From positions 434,001 to 498,000 of the forward strand of contig CAWDDX010000003.1 of assembly GCA_963801195.1 (NCBI GenBank): a DNA stretch of 64,000 nucleotides. The letters are read 5' to 3'. Source of the DNA: SZUA-36 sp963801195 (lineage in GTDB: Bacteria > Pseudomonadota > Gammaproteobacteria > Xanthomonadales > SZUA-36). The notes beneath the pieces are model-generated. The model worked only from the letters and a program-made list of their open reading frames with translations. It made no database searches and was not told where the DNA came from. The translations under genes and the position numbers were made by a program. Shown piece by piece: positions 37,147-47,203 of the stretch. How positions within the stretch are numbered: position 1 is the stretch's first letter; each line of letters starts with the position of its first letter.

Positions 37147-38877
37147 ATGATTATTCGAACCGTGCCCGCCCTTGTTTTTTCAGTGTTGCTGCTGGCAGCT
37201 TGTAAACCCGCAGAGAACACATCAGCCGAAACCCAACCAGCACCCGCCGCGCAGCCCGAACAGACCGTCGCCGCGACCAATCCCGAAGACCTGATGGAGC
37301 CCGAAGGACTGCTGCAACGCATCGCCACGCTGTCGTCCGATGAATTTGGCGGCCGCGCGCCGATGTCGGAAGGTGAACGGTTGACGCTCGATTTCCTGGA
37401 GACACAGTTCAAGGACATGGGACTCAAACCGATGTTTGGCGACAGCTACCGGCAGCCGGTGCCACTGGTTAGCATAGAAGCGACCGGCGACCTGACACTG
37501 AATGTTTCCGATCCCAATGGCGAGACTTTGTATTCGTATGCCAACGGACCGGAATCAGCCGTCTGGACCACGCGGGTTGTGGATGAGACCGGTCTGGACA
37601 ACAGCGAACTGGTGTGGGCGGGTTACGGCATCGTCGCACCTGAATATGATTGGAACGATTACGCCGGGCTGGACGTGACCGGCAAAACCGTGATCGTGCT
37701 GGTGAATGACCCCGGTTATGCCACCCAAAACCCGGATTTATTCAAAGGCAACGCCATGACCTACTATGGCCGTTGGACCTACAAGTACGAAGAAGCCGCG
37801 CGCCAGGGGGCGGCGGGCTTGCTAATCGTACACGAAACCGGCGCTGCGGCCTATGGATGGAATGTCATCGAGGACGGCCGGCAGGGTCCGCAGTTCCACA
37901 TCGCGGCCGACGACAAAAATATGGAAGATGTAAAGGTGGAAGGCTGGATACAACACTTCGTAGCCGAAGAGATTCTGGCCAGTGCCGGACAGGACCTGGC
38001 GGCGCTGGAAGCACAGGCGGCCAAGGGTTCGGTCACACCGATTCCACTTGGGCTCAACGCCAACGTCTCCATCCACAACGACATCACGTTTGCCGAGTCC
38101 TATAACGTGGGCGCAGTGCGTCCGGGCACAGAAGCGGCCGACGAATTGTTTATTTACATGGCGCATTGGGACCACCTCGGCACCAAGCCACACGAGGACG
38201 GTGAGGAGGGCGATTTCATCTACAACGGCGCCCTCGACAATGCCAGTGGCACCGCGGGATTACTCGAGTTAGCCGAAGCCTGGGCAGCAACACCCGAAGC
38301 ACCGCGCAGAACGGTTGGCTTCCTCGCGGTCACCGGTGAGGAGTCGGGGTTACTGGGCTCACAGGCCTATGCGGCCAAACCGCAATACCCGATGAACAAG
38401 ACCGTCGGCGGCATCAACCTGGATGTGCTCAATTTCCTGGGCAAAATGAACGACGTAGTGGTCGTCGGTTACGGCGGCTCCCAGATGGAGGATATCCTCG
38501 CGGATGTCGCCAGGGAATCAGGCCGTACCATTACCCCCGAGGCCAACCCTGAAAAAGGCGGCTACTATCGGTCAGACCATTTCAACTTTGCCAAGAACGG
38601 TGTACCGATCCTGTATGCCCGCGGCGGCACCGTCGACCGCGAACACGGTGCAGAATACGTCAAGCAACGCAATGCCGAGTACATCGCCAAGCGCTACCAC
38701 GCGCCTGGCGATGAAATCCAGGACGACTGGGATCTCGAAGCCGGGATAGAAGACCTGCGCCTTTTCTACGAGATCGGCCACCGCGTAGCCTACAGTGACA
38801 TGTGGCCTGAGTGGTACGAGGGCAACGAGTTTCGCGCCATTCGCGAGGCCTCGCTTTCGCAGAAACCGGGAGAATAG
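37147..38877 (+). CDS. M28-family zinc aminopeptidase, lipoprotein
   Basis: 576 residues. The start is at 37147 (GGAG upstream), giving a lipoprotein signal with lipobox LLAAC. After an N-terminal domain with a PA-type insert, the M28 metal site is complete: AHWDHLG (His, Asp), NGALDNASGTAGLLELA (bridging Asp), TGEESGLLG (catalytic Glu pair), NLDVLNFLG (Asp) and YRSDHFNFA (His). It should act in the periplasm or on the outer membrane to trim peptides. Confidence 0.9.
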   Translation: MIIRTVPALVFSVLLLAACKPAENTSAETQPAPAAQPEQTVAATNPEDLMEPEGLLQRIATLSSDEFGGRAPMSEGERLTLDFLETQFKDMGLKPMFGDSYRQPVPLVSIEATGDLTLNVSDPNGETLYSYANGPESAVWTTRVVDETGLDNSELVWAGYGIVAPEYDWNDYAGLDVTGKTVIVLVNDPGYATQNPDLFKGNAMTYYGRWTYKYEEAARQGAAGLLIVHETGAAAYGWNVIEDGRQGPQFHIAADDKNMEDVKVEGWIQHFVAEEILASAGQDLAALEAQAAKGSVTPIPLGLNANVSIHNDITFAESYNVGAVRPGTEAADELFIYMAHWDHLGTKPHEDGEEGDFIYNGALDNASGTAGLLELAEAWAATPEAPRRTVGFLAVTGEESGLLGSQAYAAKPQYPMNKTVGGINLDVLNFLGKMNDVVVVGYGGSQMEDILADVARESGRTITPEANPEKGGYYRSDHFNFAKNGVPILYARGGTVDREHGAEYVKQRNAEYIAKRYHAPGDEIQDDWDLEAGIEDLRLFYEIGHRVAYSDMWPEWYEGNEFRAIREASLSQKPGE

Positions 38878-38902
38878 GCCCCAAGCCCGCCTTGAACCGG
38901 CT

Positions 38903-39301
38903 TTACTCGGTAACCGTGATGGTTATTTTTTGGGACATCAGCGGCGGGTCAAAAGAGACATGGGCATAGTTGGCCAGGATTAGCTGCAAGGTGTGCTGAC
39001 CGGGCGGCAGGCTCAGCGTGGTTTCCGTCTGCCCGCCCCCAAAATGAAGCAGTTGATCCGATTTTGGCAACGGCGCATCCATGGGTGGCAAGCTGTCCAT
39101 ATCGATCAGCAGGTGATGGTGACCGGTATTGGGCATGTCGACGCCCGCCGGCGCCACGCCCATGCCTTTCAATCCAAAGCGGACTTCAAAAGTACCACTC
39201 ACGGTGTCGCCATCTTGCGGTGATATGAAATATTCCTCGGCATCAGCGAACGCCACTGGGGTGAAAAGCAAAGCGATGAGCAGTAGGACTGACAGTTTCA
39301 T
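38903..39301 (-). CDS. DUF4399 secreted protein
   Basis: 132 residues: signal peptide (MKLSVLLLIALLFTPVAFA), then the DUF4399 pattern YFISPQDGDTVSGTFEVRFG, LKGMGVAPAGVDMPNTGHHH and a final beta strand. Members are single-domain periplasmic proteins; three clustered His may bind a metal. No function is established. Confidence 0.85.
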   Translation of the reverse strand: MKLSVLLLIALLFTPVAFADAEEYFISPQDGDTVSGTFEVRFGLKGMGVAPAGVDMPNTGHHHLLIDMDSLPPMDAPLPKSDQLLHFGGGQTETTLSLPPGQHTLQLILANYAHVSFDPPLMSQKITITVTE

Positions 39302-39343
39302 GTTGACGCTCCTTGTTTGGTAATCCGGCGATGGACTTTATCC

Positions 39344-39654
39344 TTAACCCGCATGTTGCACCAGTATCCCGGAGACTGGCGCACGACTGCAGGGATGCAG
39401 GAGGTAGGGCAATGTCGGGAACAATTGCCGAGGTCAGGTGCGGTTGGGTGCAGGGCTGGAGTGAGGATCATAACCATAGCTATGGTCCGAGGGAAGCTCA
39501 AGTCCAGGCGTGCCTGAACTAGCCAGGACCGGGATAGGTACCGGGCCGGGTACAAAGTGTACCCTGGGATTCATCAACAAAAATTCCATTTAGGTCAATC
39601 GATTCAATTAGATATGGTGAGGCCCGATGCCGACTGGTGCAATATATGGGTTAA
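39344..39654. mobile_element. MITE-like element, family 2 (311 bp), TTAA borders
   Basis: TTAA at both ends (39344-39347, 39651-39654). Terminal repeats are CCCGCATGTTGCACCAGT / ACTGGTGCAATATATGGG, imperfect. The interior matches 23515-23777 in its second half (block GGGTACAAAGTGTACC and the pairing CATAGCTATG-type hairpin). The first half carries the GATGCAGGAGGTAGGGCAAT block that recurs at 42298-42445. Confidence 0.8.
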
Positions 39655-39724
39655 GTATATCCAAAGTCGCCAAACCCGTTGCTTAAATAAAATCGTCGAG
39701 AATAGCCCCGGGGCATACGACATC

Positions 39725-39751
39725 ATGCCGGGAATTGCCCGGCATATTTTT
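39725..39751. terminator. Hairpin after the TonB receptor gene
   Basis: ATGCCGGG / CCCGGCAT with a 5-nt loop, a few bp past the receptor stop. The T tract (ATTTTTA) lies on the plus-strand side, so it would best stop plus-strand transcription into the receptor gene. Confidence 0.6.
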
Positions 39752-39752
39752 A

Positions 39753-41873
39753 TCAGAACAGCCGTGTTATGAATGCTTCGATGCTGCGCGCGGGCAGGCG
39801 GTAATACTGGCTTTCGCCCAGTTCGCTCTCGGCCACCGGCGGGCGTACGTCGCCCAGGTTGGTGCCTGTCATCGTGAAGTCCCACTTCTCCACGCGGTAG
39901 CCCAGGCTGACGTCCCAGGTCCGGTAACTGTCCGCCACCACCGTGTTGCGCTTGTTCATGTAGCGCTCCCCGATATAATTCCACACGACCGATCCATGCA
40001 AACCTTGCTCCGGGTAATAGATCAGGCCAAGCGCAGCCAGGTGTTGCGGAGACATTTCCAGATTATTGCCGTCAAGCTGCGTCAGCGTATCGCCAAACAA
40101 CTGCTCGTAGTCGCCAAAACGGGCGTCATGCCAGGCGTAGTTGCCGGCCAACAGGAGGTCGGGAGTCAAGTGGTAGCGTGCTTCCAGCTCGGCGCCCTGG
40201 AAATGCTCTTTCCCGGCATTGGTCAGGCCCGGCCGGCCATCGACCGACTGGGTCACGACCAGGTTGTCAAAACGCATGTCGAACAGGCTGAGGTCGAAAT
40301 CGAGTTGACCATCCAGCAGTTTGCTCTTGAGACCAAGCTCATAACTCACCGCCGTCTCCGGTTGCAGGATTTCACTCTCCGCTTCCGGACCGAAGTCGAT
40401 TGCCGCCGGTTTGTAGGTGTTGCGATAGTTGGCGTAGATTGAAACAAAGTCGGTGCCGTCCTGCCATGTTCTCCAACTCAGGCCAAGCATACCCCCCGGA
40501 CGGGTCTTGCTCAGCCGGTCTGAACCCTCACCAACCGTTCCGTCGGCGGAGGTTTCCAGGGTGTGCCGGCTCTCTACCGTGTGATTCAGACGCAGGCCGG
40601 CGAGCAGGCCCAGGCTTGGCGTTAACTGTTTGGACAATTGGATATAGAGTCCGTAAAAATTGCGCGTATCGTCAAGCGCGATCGATTCCTGGATCGGCAG
40701 GGAACTGCTGGGTGGTGCGCTCGAGCCGTCGGCCGGCACGTAGTAATCAAAGTTGTTACTCGTTTGTTCCGCCTTGCCGTAAAGGTAGTCGAAGCCGTAC
40801 ATCAGCTGTGTATCCTCACTCGGCTTCTGCAGCAAATGCGAATCGAGGTAGGCGCCACGCATATCGCGGTCCTGGCTGAAGCCCGCAGCGTTCAGTGAAC
40901 TGCCGTCGTCGACGTACTCCTCATCCAGGAAGCCGCGCACGATGTCATTGCTGGATCCGTTCAGGGACAAGGTGGTCGACCAGTCTAGATCACCCAGCGC
41001 CCGATCATAGCTGCCGGAGAGTTGGTAGAGATTCTGGTCGAGGTGCGCATCCAAGGGGTTGTAGTTGGCGTCCAGTGGCAAATCCGGCGCCAGTACCGGC
41101 CCTTCACGCAGGTGCGGGCTGTTGGGATCCTGCCGCAGAAACACAGCATCAACATTAAACTGCAACCGTCCCGGGCCGGCGTCCATGGCGCCGCGGTACA
41201 GCAGGTGGCCGCGGTCCACTCCGGCCCGCGGGTCGGCGAAGCCGCGTGTCTCGCCGTCCAGCGTCAGTGACTGGGCGTAGTTTTCGCCCTGTGGCAAATC
41301 GAGAACAGCGGTCAGGCTCGCCGAGTCAAAACTTCCATAAGACACGCGCACCTGTTTGTCGGCGTCACCGGCAGCCCGGTGTATGACGTGGATGACACCG
41401 ACGAAGGAAGTGGCGCCGTACATTACCGGTGCCGAACCCCGCAGGACTTCAATGCGATCCACGTTTGTCAGCAGGATAGAAGCCAACTCCGGGTTGAAGG
41501 CGCCGCCCCACGGCACACCGTCCACCACCAGCAAAAAGGCATCAAATTCGCGAAGGCCCCACAGCCCCGGTACCGAGCCTGCCGGGCCGCCATCGCCTCC
41601 GGATGCAATATCGACACCGGCAACCAGGGACATGGCGGTGCGCAGGTCCCTTGCGCCAAGAGCCTCGAGTTCGACCCCCGTCACCACGCTAATCAACGCC
41701 GGCAGCGTTTCAACCGGCAGCGGAATGCGGGTGGCCGTCACCTGGACCGTCTCGATGTCGGCCGTCTCCAGGGTCTCAAAGGCAGACTGGGCCGCGAGGG
41801 CAAGTGGCGACATAATGAAGAGTGTGCCGCCAAGTACGGCCAGACGGACCTGCCTGATGAAGCATGGATTCAT
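39753..41873 (-). CDS. TonB-dependent outer-membrane receptor
   Basis: 706 residues. Start at 41873 (AAGGG upstream), where a signal peptide begins (MNPCFIRQVRLAVLGGTLFI). The plug domain follows (~30-150: ETVQVTATRIPLP, DLRTAMSLVAGVDIASGG, NVDRIEVLRGSAPVMYGATS), then a 22-strand barrel ending in the aromatic TRLF. Transport of an iron complex, cobalamin or other compound cannot be told from sequence. No ExbB/TonB genes are near and no cobalamin riboswitch is recognisable upstream. Confidence 0.88.
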   Translation of the reverse strand: MNPCFIRQVRLAVLGGTLFIMSPLALAAQSAFETLETADIETVQVTATRIPLPVETLPALISVVTGVELEALGARDLRTAMSLVAGVDIASGGDGGPAGSVPGLWGLREFDAFLLVVDGVPWGGAFNPELASILLTNVDRIEVLRGSAPVMYGATSFVGVIHVIHRAAGDADKQVRVSYGSFDSASLTAVLDLPQGENYAQSLTLDGETRGFADPRAGVDRGHLLYRGAMDAGPGRLQFNVDAVFLRQDPNSPHLREGPVLAPDLPLDANYNPLDAHLDQNLYQLSGSYDRALGDLDWSTTLSLNGSSNDIVRGFLDEEYVDDGSSLNAAGFSQDRDMRGAYLDSHLLQKPSEDTQLMYGFDYLYGKAEQTSNNFDYYVPADGSSAPPSSSLPIQESIALDDTRNFYGLYIQLSKQLTPSLGLLAGLRLNHTVESRHTLETSADGTVGEGSDRLSKTRPGGMLGLSWRTWQDGTDFVSIYANYRNTYKPAAIDFGPEAESEILQPETAVSYELGLKSKLLDGQLDFDLSLFDMRFDNLVVTQSVDGRPGLTNAGKEHFQGAELEARYHLTPDLLLAGNYAWHDARFGDYEQLFGDTLTQLDGNNLEMSPQHLAALGLIYYPEQGLHGSVVWNYIGERYMNKRNTVVADSYRTWDVSLGYRVEKWDFTMTGTNLGDVRPPVAESELGESQYYRLPARSIEAFITRLF

Positions 41874-42297
41874 ATTTTTTTCCCTTTTATGAGTGGGGTG
41901 GATTGACTGACAAACACAACGCGGGCAAGCCATCGCGAAGTTACCCTTGAAAGTTACCCTTATGACCAAAACTGCGCTACGGCCCTTTGACGACACGCGT
42001 CAAAATATCCAGGCTATTCGTCCTCGAAATTGCAATTGACGCGAGGTTCACCGATTTCGCTTCCCTTTTCAAATTATTACGAAATCTGGCCAGGCATGGA
42101 TTTTCAGGGCCACACATTATCTGGCGAACCCAAATGCCGGGTCAAGTACCCTGGGGTCAGGATATATTTTGTTCTGTGTGTGGCTGGAACAGTGAGTTTT
42201 GAAAATAGTTTAATTTCCATCAGACGTGCGCCTGCTGATGGAAATGACACCTTAATGCGCCACTTTTGTCTGACAGCGCCATTCAAAGGAAGCCCAG
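41874..42297. other. Intergenic region upstream of the TonB receptor
   Basis: No credible ORF. An 11-bp perfect hairpin lies at 42213-42245 (ATTTCCATCAG with its complement), about 340 bp upstream of the receptor start. The 14-nt phrase TACCCTGGGGTCAG near 42149 recalls a phrase in the element at 23261, so the region may hold repeat debris. Confidence 0.4.
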
Positions 42298-42445
42298 GCC
42301 GAGGCGCACCTGTCCTCGGCAATTGTTCCCGACATTGCCCCACCTCCTGCATGGCCCAGGCCACCCTCTCAAGCGGTTCCCGCTCTCACCTTGTCCCTGC
42401 TCTCGTGCGCCATCTCCCGGGAGACTGATGCAATGTCCGGGTTAA
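42298..42445. mobile_element. Partial family 2 element, inverted and degenerate
   Basis: The reverse complement matches the first part of the element at 39344: TTAACCCGGACATTGCATCAG terminus (TTAA at 42442-42445), then the GATGCAGGAGGTGGGGCAAT and ACAATTGCCGAGGACAGG blocks. The other end is missing. Confidence 0.7.
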
Positions 42446-42466
42446 ACTCAGTTTTGGCTAAAAAAC

Positions 42467-44215
42467 TCAGGATTGAACCTGTTCGGTGATCCAGCGATGG
42501 ACCTCGTCCTTGAGTATTTCCAGAGGCACTGAACCCAGTGACAAAATGAAATCGTGGAAATCACGCAGGTCAAAATCCACACCGAGTTGGATCTCGGCTT
42601 CGTGCCGCAGTTGCCAGATCGTGTATTCGCCCAGCTTGTAGCTCAATGCCTGGCCCGGCCAGGAAATATAACGGTCAATTTCAGTGGTGACCTCGTGGAT
42701 TGACAGTGCCGTATTGTCGGCCAGGTAGTCCTGCGCCTGTTCCCTTGTCCAGCCCTTGGCGTGAATCCCCGTATCGATGACCAGCCTGCACGCCCGCCAC
42801 ATTTCGTAGGTCAGACGGCCGAAATCCTGGTAGGGCGTTTCGTAAATATTCATTTCGACGCCCAGTTTCTCCGCGTAAAGCGCCCAGCCTTCTCCGTAGG
42901 CCGAAATATAGTCATTACGTCTGAACGCCGGCTGTTCACCCTGCTCCATGGCCAGCGCGCCCTGCAAATGATGACCGGGTACGGCTTCATGCAGGGTCAG
43001 CGAAGGCAGCGTATACAACGGCCGGCTTTCCAATGCATAGGTATTGACCCAGTAATAACCACCCTGGTGAGAATCCAGCGGTGAACCCACGTAGCGCCCG
43101 CCGGTGTAAAAGGGCGCAATGCTCTCCGGTACCGGTGCAACACCATAAGGCTGTCGCGGTAACCTGCCAAACATCATGGGTAACCTGCCGTCAATTTTCT
43201 TGGCAATGTAGGAAGCCTCGGCCAGCAGTTCGTGCGGCGTTTTTGCATAGAACTGCGGGTCGGTGCGCAAAAACTGGATAAACGCGGCAAAGTCACCGTC
43301 AAATTCGAGTTCCTTGATGATGGTCTCCATTTCGGCTCTTATCCTGGCGACCTCGGACAGGCCAAGCTGGTGAATCTCCGCGGCCGTCATGTCCACCGTG
43401 GCGTACTCGTAAATCTGTTCCTGGTAATAGCGTTTGCCGTCCGGCAGGTCTGACGCACCCAGCGTGGTACGCGCCCCGGTGAAATACTCGTTCTCAAAAA
43501 ATTCGAGCAGGCGTTCATAGGCTGGCACCACGCCTTCCATGACGGCGATACGGGCTTCGGCGATCAAGGCCTGCCTTTCATCGCCGCTGATGCTTTCATC
43601 CATGTTCAGGAACGGTTTGAAAAAAGTGCTCTGCTGCGGGTCTTCCACCAGTTGCTTCCTGATCGGCACTTCGCGCCCGGCAAGTATCACACGCGGCTGG
43701 GTCATACCGGTTGCCAGGCCCTCGCGCATCAACGTGATGTACTCGTCCATCACCGCGGGCAGTGCCTTCAGACGTGACAGGTAGTCGCGATAGTCCCTGG
43801 CGGAAATGATGTCGGTATCATCCCCCCAGCGGTTCCAGGACAGGTAGAACCCCCAGTCGCTGTTGAACGGAATCAGGTAGGCACGGGTTTCATAGTTTGC
43901 AAGAAACTGGTGAATCTGCCGCTCGAACATGCGTTTGTTGATGCACTCTTCACGCTCCAGTTTTTCGCAGGAGATCGCGTCCAGCTCGAACTTGACCTGT
44001 TTCCAATACTCGTAACGCCGGAGCTGGTCTTTTTCGCTGACGTGCATGATCTGGCCGGCTTTTTCCTTGTCTCCATTTTCAACCGCCAGGTACGGAAACT
44101 CATTGGTTCTGAATTGCCATTCCCGCGCAAGCAGTTGACGGAAAGTTTCACTGTCTTCGCCCGCAAAGGTATTGAATGACAGAAAGACCAGGATCAGGGG
44201 AATGAGTTTTTTCAT
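42467..44215 (-). CDS. DUF885-family metallopeptidase, secreted
   Basis: 582 residues from 44215, where a signal peptide starts (MKKLIPLILVFLSFNTFAGE). The zinc-site motif is LHEAVPGHHLQ (HExxxGHH type), followed by NDYISAYGEGWALYAE with the further Glu ligand, as in DUF885 enzymes. It is the last gene of the hydroxyproline operon, 25 nt after the epimerase, which suggests it releases hydroxyproline from peptides in the periplasm. A second, distant paralogue is at 50837. Confidence 0.82.
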   Translation of the reverse strand: MKKLIPLILVFLSFNTFAGEDSETFRQLLAREWQFRTNEFPYLAVENGDKEKAGQIMHVSEKDQLRRYEYWKQVKFELDAISCEKLEREECINKRMFERQIHQFLANYETRAYLIPFNSDWGFYLSWNRWGDDTDIISARDYRDYLSRLKALPAVMDEYITLMREGLATGMTQPRVILAGREVPIRKQLVEDPQQSTFFKPFLNMDESISGDERQALIAEARIAVMEGVVPAYERLLEFFENEYFTGARTTLGASDLPDGKRYYQEQIYEYATVDMTAAEIHQLGLSEVARIRAEMETIIKELEFDGDFAAFIQFLRTDPQFYAKTPHELLAEASYIAKKIDGRLPMMFGRLPRQPYGVAPVPESIAPFYTGGRYVGSPLDSHQGGYYWVNTYALESRPLYTLPSLTLHEAVPGHHLQGALAMEQGEQPAFRRNDYISAYGEGWALYAEKLGVEMNIYETPYQDFGRLTYEMWRACRLVIDTGIHAKGWTREQAQDYLADNTALSIHEVTTEIDRYISWPGQALSYKLGEYTIWQLRHEAEIQLGVDFDLRDFHDFILSLGSVPLEILKDEVHRWITEQVQS

Positions 44216-44240
44216 AGGGTTTAACCTTGTCGTTGTGTAG

Positions 44241-45257
44241 TCAGGAAACCAGGAAACCCCGCCAGTACGGGTCGTCTTCAGGGTCCACGGTGATGGTATT
44301 TTCGCCGTAAATCCTCGCCCAGCCCTCAATGGATGGAATGATCGCGGGATAATCGCCGACCTTCGTCAGGTCCTCGACTCGCCCGGTAAATTGGCTGCCA
44401 ATATAGCTCTCATGCACAAATTGGTCACCCCTGGACAGTTTTCCTCGCGCCACCAGTTGGGCCATGCGCGCCGACGTGCCGGTGCCGCAGGGCGAACGGT
44501 CGATGGCCTGGTCGCCATAGAAGACCGCATTGCGCGCATCCGAGCCCGGCTGTCTCGGCTTGCCGGTCCATTCCAGGTGCGAAAGCCTGCAAATACGAGG
44601 GTCTTCGGGATGTATGAAACTGTATTGTTCGTTCAGGCGTTCCCGCAGCAGCGGGCTGATACGCAGGATGTCGCTGGCGCTCAGGTCTTCGAGGTCACGG
44701 TAATGGGTTTGCGGGTCGACGATGGCGTAGAAATTACCCCCGTAGGCCACGTCCACCTGGAGCGGGCCGCCCAGTTCCGGGCAGTCGACGTGCAGGTCCC
44801 TGGCGTGCAGGTAGGAGGGCACGTTTACCAGTTTCACCGACTTGACCTTGTCGCCTTCCCGTGTATAGGTGGCGACAACCTTGCCGGCAGGTGTTTCCAA
44901 GTGCATTTCACCGGCTTTTCGCGGTGTCACCAGGCCCTTCTCGATGGCGATGGTGACGGTGCCGATCGTGCCGTGACCGCACATGGCAAGGCAGCCGGAG
45001 GTCTCGATGTACAGCACGCCGATGTCACAGTCATCGCAAGAACTGGGATACAGCATGCTGCCGGACATCATCGCGTGACCGCGCGGTTCGAACATCAACG
45101 CCGTTCGCATCCAGTCGAACTCGCGCATGAAATGCTCGCGCCGGTCCAGCATGGTTTCACCCTCAAGCTGCGGGGCGCCGCTGGTGACCACGCGCACCGG
45201 GTTGCCGCAGGTGTGCGCGTCTATACAGTGGAAGGTGGTTGCCTGGGGTTTTTTCAT
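44241..45257 (-). CDS. 4-hydroxyproline 2-epimerase (proline racemase family)
   Basis: 338 residues. The two catalytic cysteines are present, Cys93 (SGCLAMCGHGTIG) and Cys257 (DRSPCGTGT), so it is an epimerase rather than a hydroxyproline dehydratase, where one is replaced. It converts trans-4-hydroxy-L-proline to cis-4-hydroxy-D-proline. The neighbours, an FAD amino-acid dehydrogenase and an HypD-like deaminase, make this substrate much more likely than proline. Confidence 0.88.
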   Translation of the reverse strand: MKKPQATTFHCIDAHTCGNPVRVVTSGAPQLEGETMLDRREHFMREFDWMRTALMFEPRGHAMMSGSMLYPSSCDDCDIGVLYIETSGCLAMCGHGTIGTVTIAIEKGLVTPRKAGEMHLETPAGKVVATYTREGDKVKSVKLVNVPSYLHARDLHVDCPELGGPLQVDVAYGGNFYAIVDPQTHYRDLEDLSASDILRISPLLRERLNEQYSFIHPEDPRICRLSHLEWTGKPRQPGSDARNAVFYGDQAIDRSPCGTGTSARMAQLVARGKLSRGDQFVHESYIGSQFTGRVEDLTKVGDYPAIIPSIEGWARIYGENTITVDPEDDPYWRGFLVS

Positions 45258-45288
45258 GATCTATTTCCCATTATCAATTTCCCATGAT

Positions 45289-46542
45289 CTAATTTTTTGG
45301 GTTTAAAAACCGGTCAAAACGAAACGGGGAAATGTCGACAGACGGCGCAGCACCCGTCACCAGGTCCGCGATGATACGTCCGGTCGTCGGACCCTGGGTG
45401 ATTCCATAGTGACCGTGGCCGAATGCATAAAACACCTTTGGATGTCCGGGTGAGACCGAAATCACCGGCAGGGAATCCGGCATCGCCGGGCGCTGCCCCA
45501 TCCACTCGGTCACATCGTTGGTTTGAAGGCCGTCGAGATAGTTTCCAGCCAGTTCGAGCAGGACCTTGGCGCGCCTGTAATCGGGCTCTGCGTCCAGTGC
45601 GGCAAACTCCGCCGTGCCGGCCACCCTCAATCCATTTTCCAGCGGGGTCATGACGAAATGCCGGGTCAGCGACATGACGGGATACTTGAGATCGAGACCG
45701 GGATTGCCGATCTGGCTGTGATAACCGCGTTCGGCAATCAATGGAACCTTGTAGTCAAGTTGTTCCGCCAGTGCATTGGACCAGGCGCCCGCGGCAACGA
45801 CGAGGTGGTCCGCCTCGATTTTATCTCCCGATCCGGTTTTTAAACTGACACCTGATCCTTGTGTATCGACCGCGGTCACGCGGTCCCGGATCCAGTGGCC
45901 GCCATTACGCATACAGTCATCCGCAATACACGCAGTGGCTTTTGCGGGGTCGATGAGGTGATGCCAGTCGGGCGCCATCAGCGCCACACCCTTTTCCAGT
46001 TTCAGCATCGGAACCATTGACTCAAGGTCTATGGCACTGAGTCGGTGATGTTCAAATCCCAGCCGCCGGCTCAGATCAAATTGCCATTGGTCGTCCCGGT
46101 ATTCCTGTTCCGTGTCATACAGGTGGATGGTGCCGGGGGATTGCTTCAGATGAACGGCGCCAGCGGCGGCAAGCATTTCATCCCAGTCCGCCAATACCGT
46201 GTGCATCAACGTTGCCTGCGCAGCTGCGATTTCTTCAACTTTCCGCATATTGCAGACCCGCCAGAATTTCCACAACCACGGCACGAGGGCCGGAAAGTGC
46301 TTTACCCGGATGGTCACCGGTCCAAGAGGATCCATCAACCAGCCCGGAACTTTTTTGATTATGCCGGGCCCGGAAAGTGGAACCACGCCCGAAGTCGCGA
46401 TACACGAGGCGTTGCCGAAGCTACAGGCATCACCCGGCAATTCCGGGTCAATCAGCGTCACCTGCTGTCCCTTGCGCTGAAGATGCCATGCGCAACTGGC
46501 GCCAACGATGCCGGCGCCGATAACCACACTTTGTCTTTTCAT
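45289..46542 (-). CDS. FAD-dependent D-amino-acid dehydrogenase, probable D-hydroxyproline dehydrogenase
   Basis: 417 residues, DadA-like. The N-terminal Rossmann motif GAGIVGASCAWHLQRKGQQV binds FAD; the end has the family block FYAFGHGHYGITQGPTTGRI. Between the GntR regulator (1-nt gap) and the epimerase in one operon, it should oxidise cis-4-hydroxy-D-proline to 1-pyrroline-4-hydroxy-2-carboxylate, passing electrons to the respiratory chain. Confidence 0.85.
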   Translation of the reverse strand: MKRQSVVIGAGIVGASCAWHLQRKGQQVTLIDPELPGDACSFGNASCIATSGVVPLSGPGIIKKVPGWLMDPLGPVTIRVKHFPALVPWLWKFWRVCNMRKVEEIAAAQATLMHTVLADWDEMLAAAGAVHLKQSPGTIHLYDTEQEYRDDQWQFDLSRRLGFEHHRLSAIDLESMVPMLKLEKGVALMAPDWHHLIDPAKATACIADDCMRNGGHWIRDRVTAVDTQGSGVSLKTGSGDKIEADHLVVAAGAWSNALAEQLDYKVPLIAERGYHSQIGNPGLDLKYPVMSLTRHFVMTPLENGLRVAGTAEFAALDAEPDYRRAKVLLELAGNYLDGLQTNDVTEWMGQRPAMPDSLPVISVSPGHPKVFYAFGHGHYGITQGPTTGRIIADLVTGAAPSVDISPFRFDRFLNPKN

Positions 46543-46543
46543 T

Positions 46544-47203
46544 TTAGCTCAGCGTATCCATTCCGTTGACCAGTCTTTCAAGGGTTGCAATGATCTCATC
46601 CAGGGCCCTGATCGCGCCAGCACCATCACTGCCCGCTACAGCCCGTGCAAGACCGCTGTGAAGTTGTGCCGCGCGGGGGAGATTCAGACGGTCCCTGTGC
46701 AGGTACCACAAGCGTCTGCACTGGCTGTGCAACGCGGTCAGCGCCTTGACCAGGAAGGGGTTGTTACACGCCGCTTCCAGCAACTCGTTCAATTGCCGGT
46801 CGAGACGAAAAAAACCCTCCAGGTTATCGTCGGCTGCCTCGATATTCGTCGCCAGCGTCTTCAATGCTTGGCGTTGTTCGACCGACGCGCGTTCCGCCGC
46901 CTTGACCACCAGCAACCGTTCCATCACCCGCCGGGCTTCGATAACCTGGCTTAGATCTGAACGGCGCAACGGTGTGACCATCAGCCCCTTGCGTGGCAAT
47001 ACCTGCAACAAACCCTCGTTTGACAACCGCTGGATGGCTTCCCTGACGGGTGTCCGGCCAATGCCTGCGCTATCCATCAGGTCTTTTTCGGCCACCAGCT
47101 CACCCGGCGTCAGCCTGAGTGTAACCAGTTGCTCTTCCAGTACACGATAAGCCTGTTCGGCCAGGCTTATATTCTCCGGTGAAGGCTTCAGGACCGCGCT
47201 CAC
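46544..47203 (-). CDS. GntR-family (FCD) regulator of the hydroxyproline operon
   Basis: 219 residues. Winged helix at ~15-75 (YRVLEEQLVTLRLTPGELV, GIGRTPVREAIQRLSNEGLL), then an all-helical FCD ligand domain with metal-type His/Asp residues. GTG start overlapping the upstream deaminase stop by 4 nt. It probably represses the operon until hydroxyproline or an intermediate binds; the dyad at 48132 is a candidate site. Confidence 0.85.
   Translation of the reverse strand: MSAVLKPSPENISLAEQAYRVLEEQLVTLRLTPGELVAEKDLMDSAGIGRTPVREAIQRLSNEGLLQVLPRKGLMVTPLRRSDLSQVIEARRVMERLLVVKAAERASVEQRQALKTLATNIEAADDNLEGFFRLDRQLNELLEAACNNPFLVKALTALHSQCRRLWYLHRDRLNLPRAAQLHSGLARAVAGSDGAGAIRALDEIIATLERLVNGMDTLS

Noticed and set aside
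42140..42170. GTCAGGATATA-like phrase, recalling a cobalamin riboswitch box near the TonB receptor
   Set aside because: It is on the wrong strand for the receptor and the other conserved boxes are missing; it looks like repeat debris.
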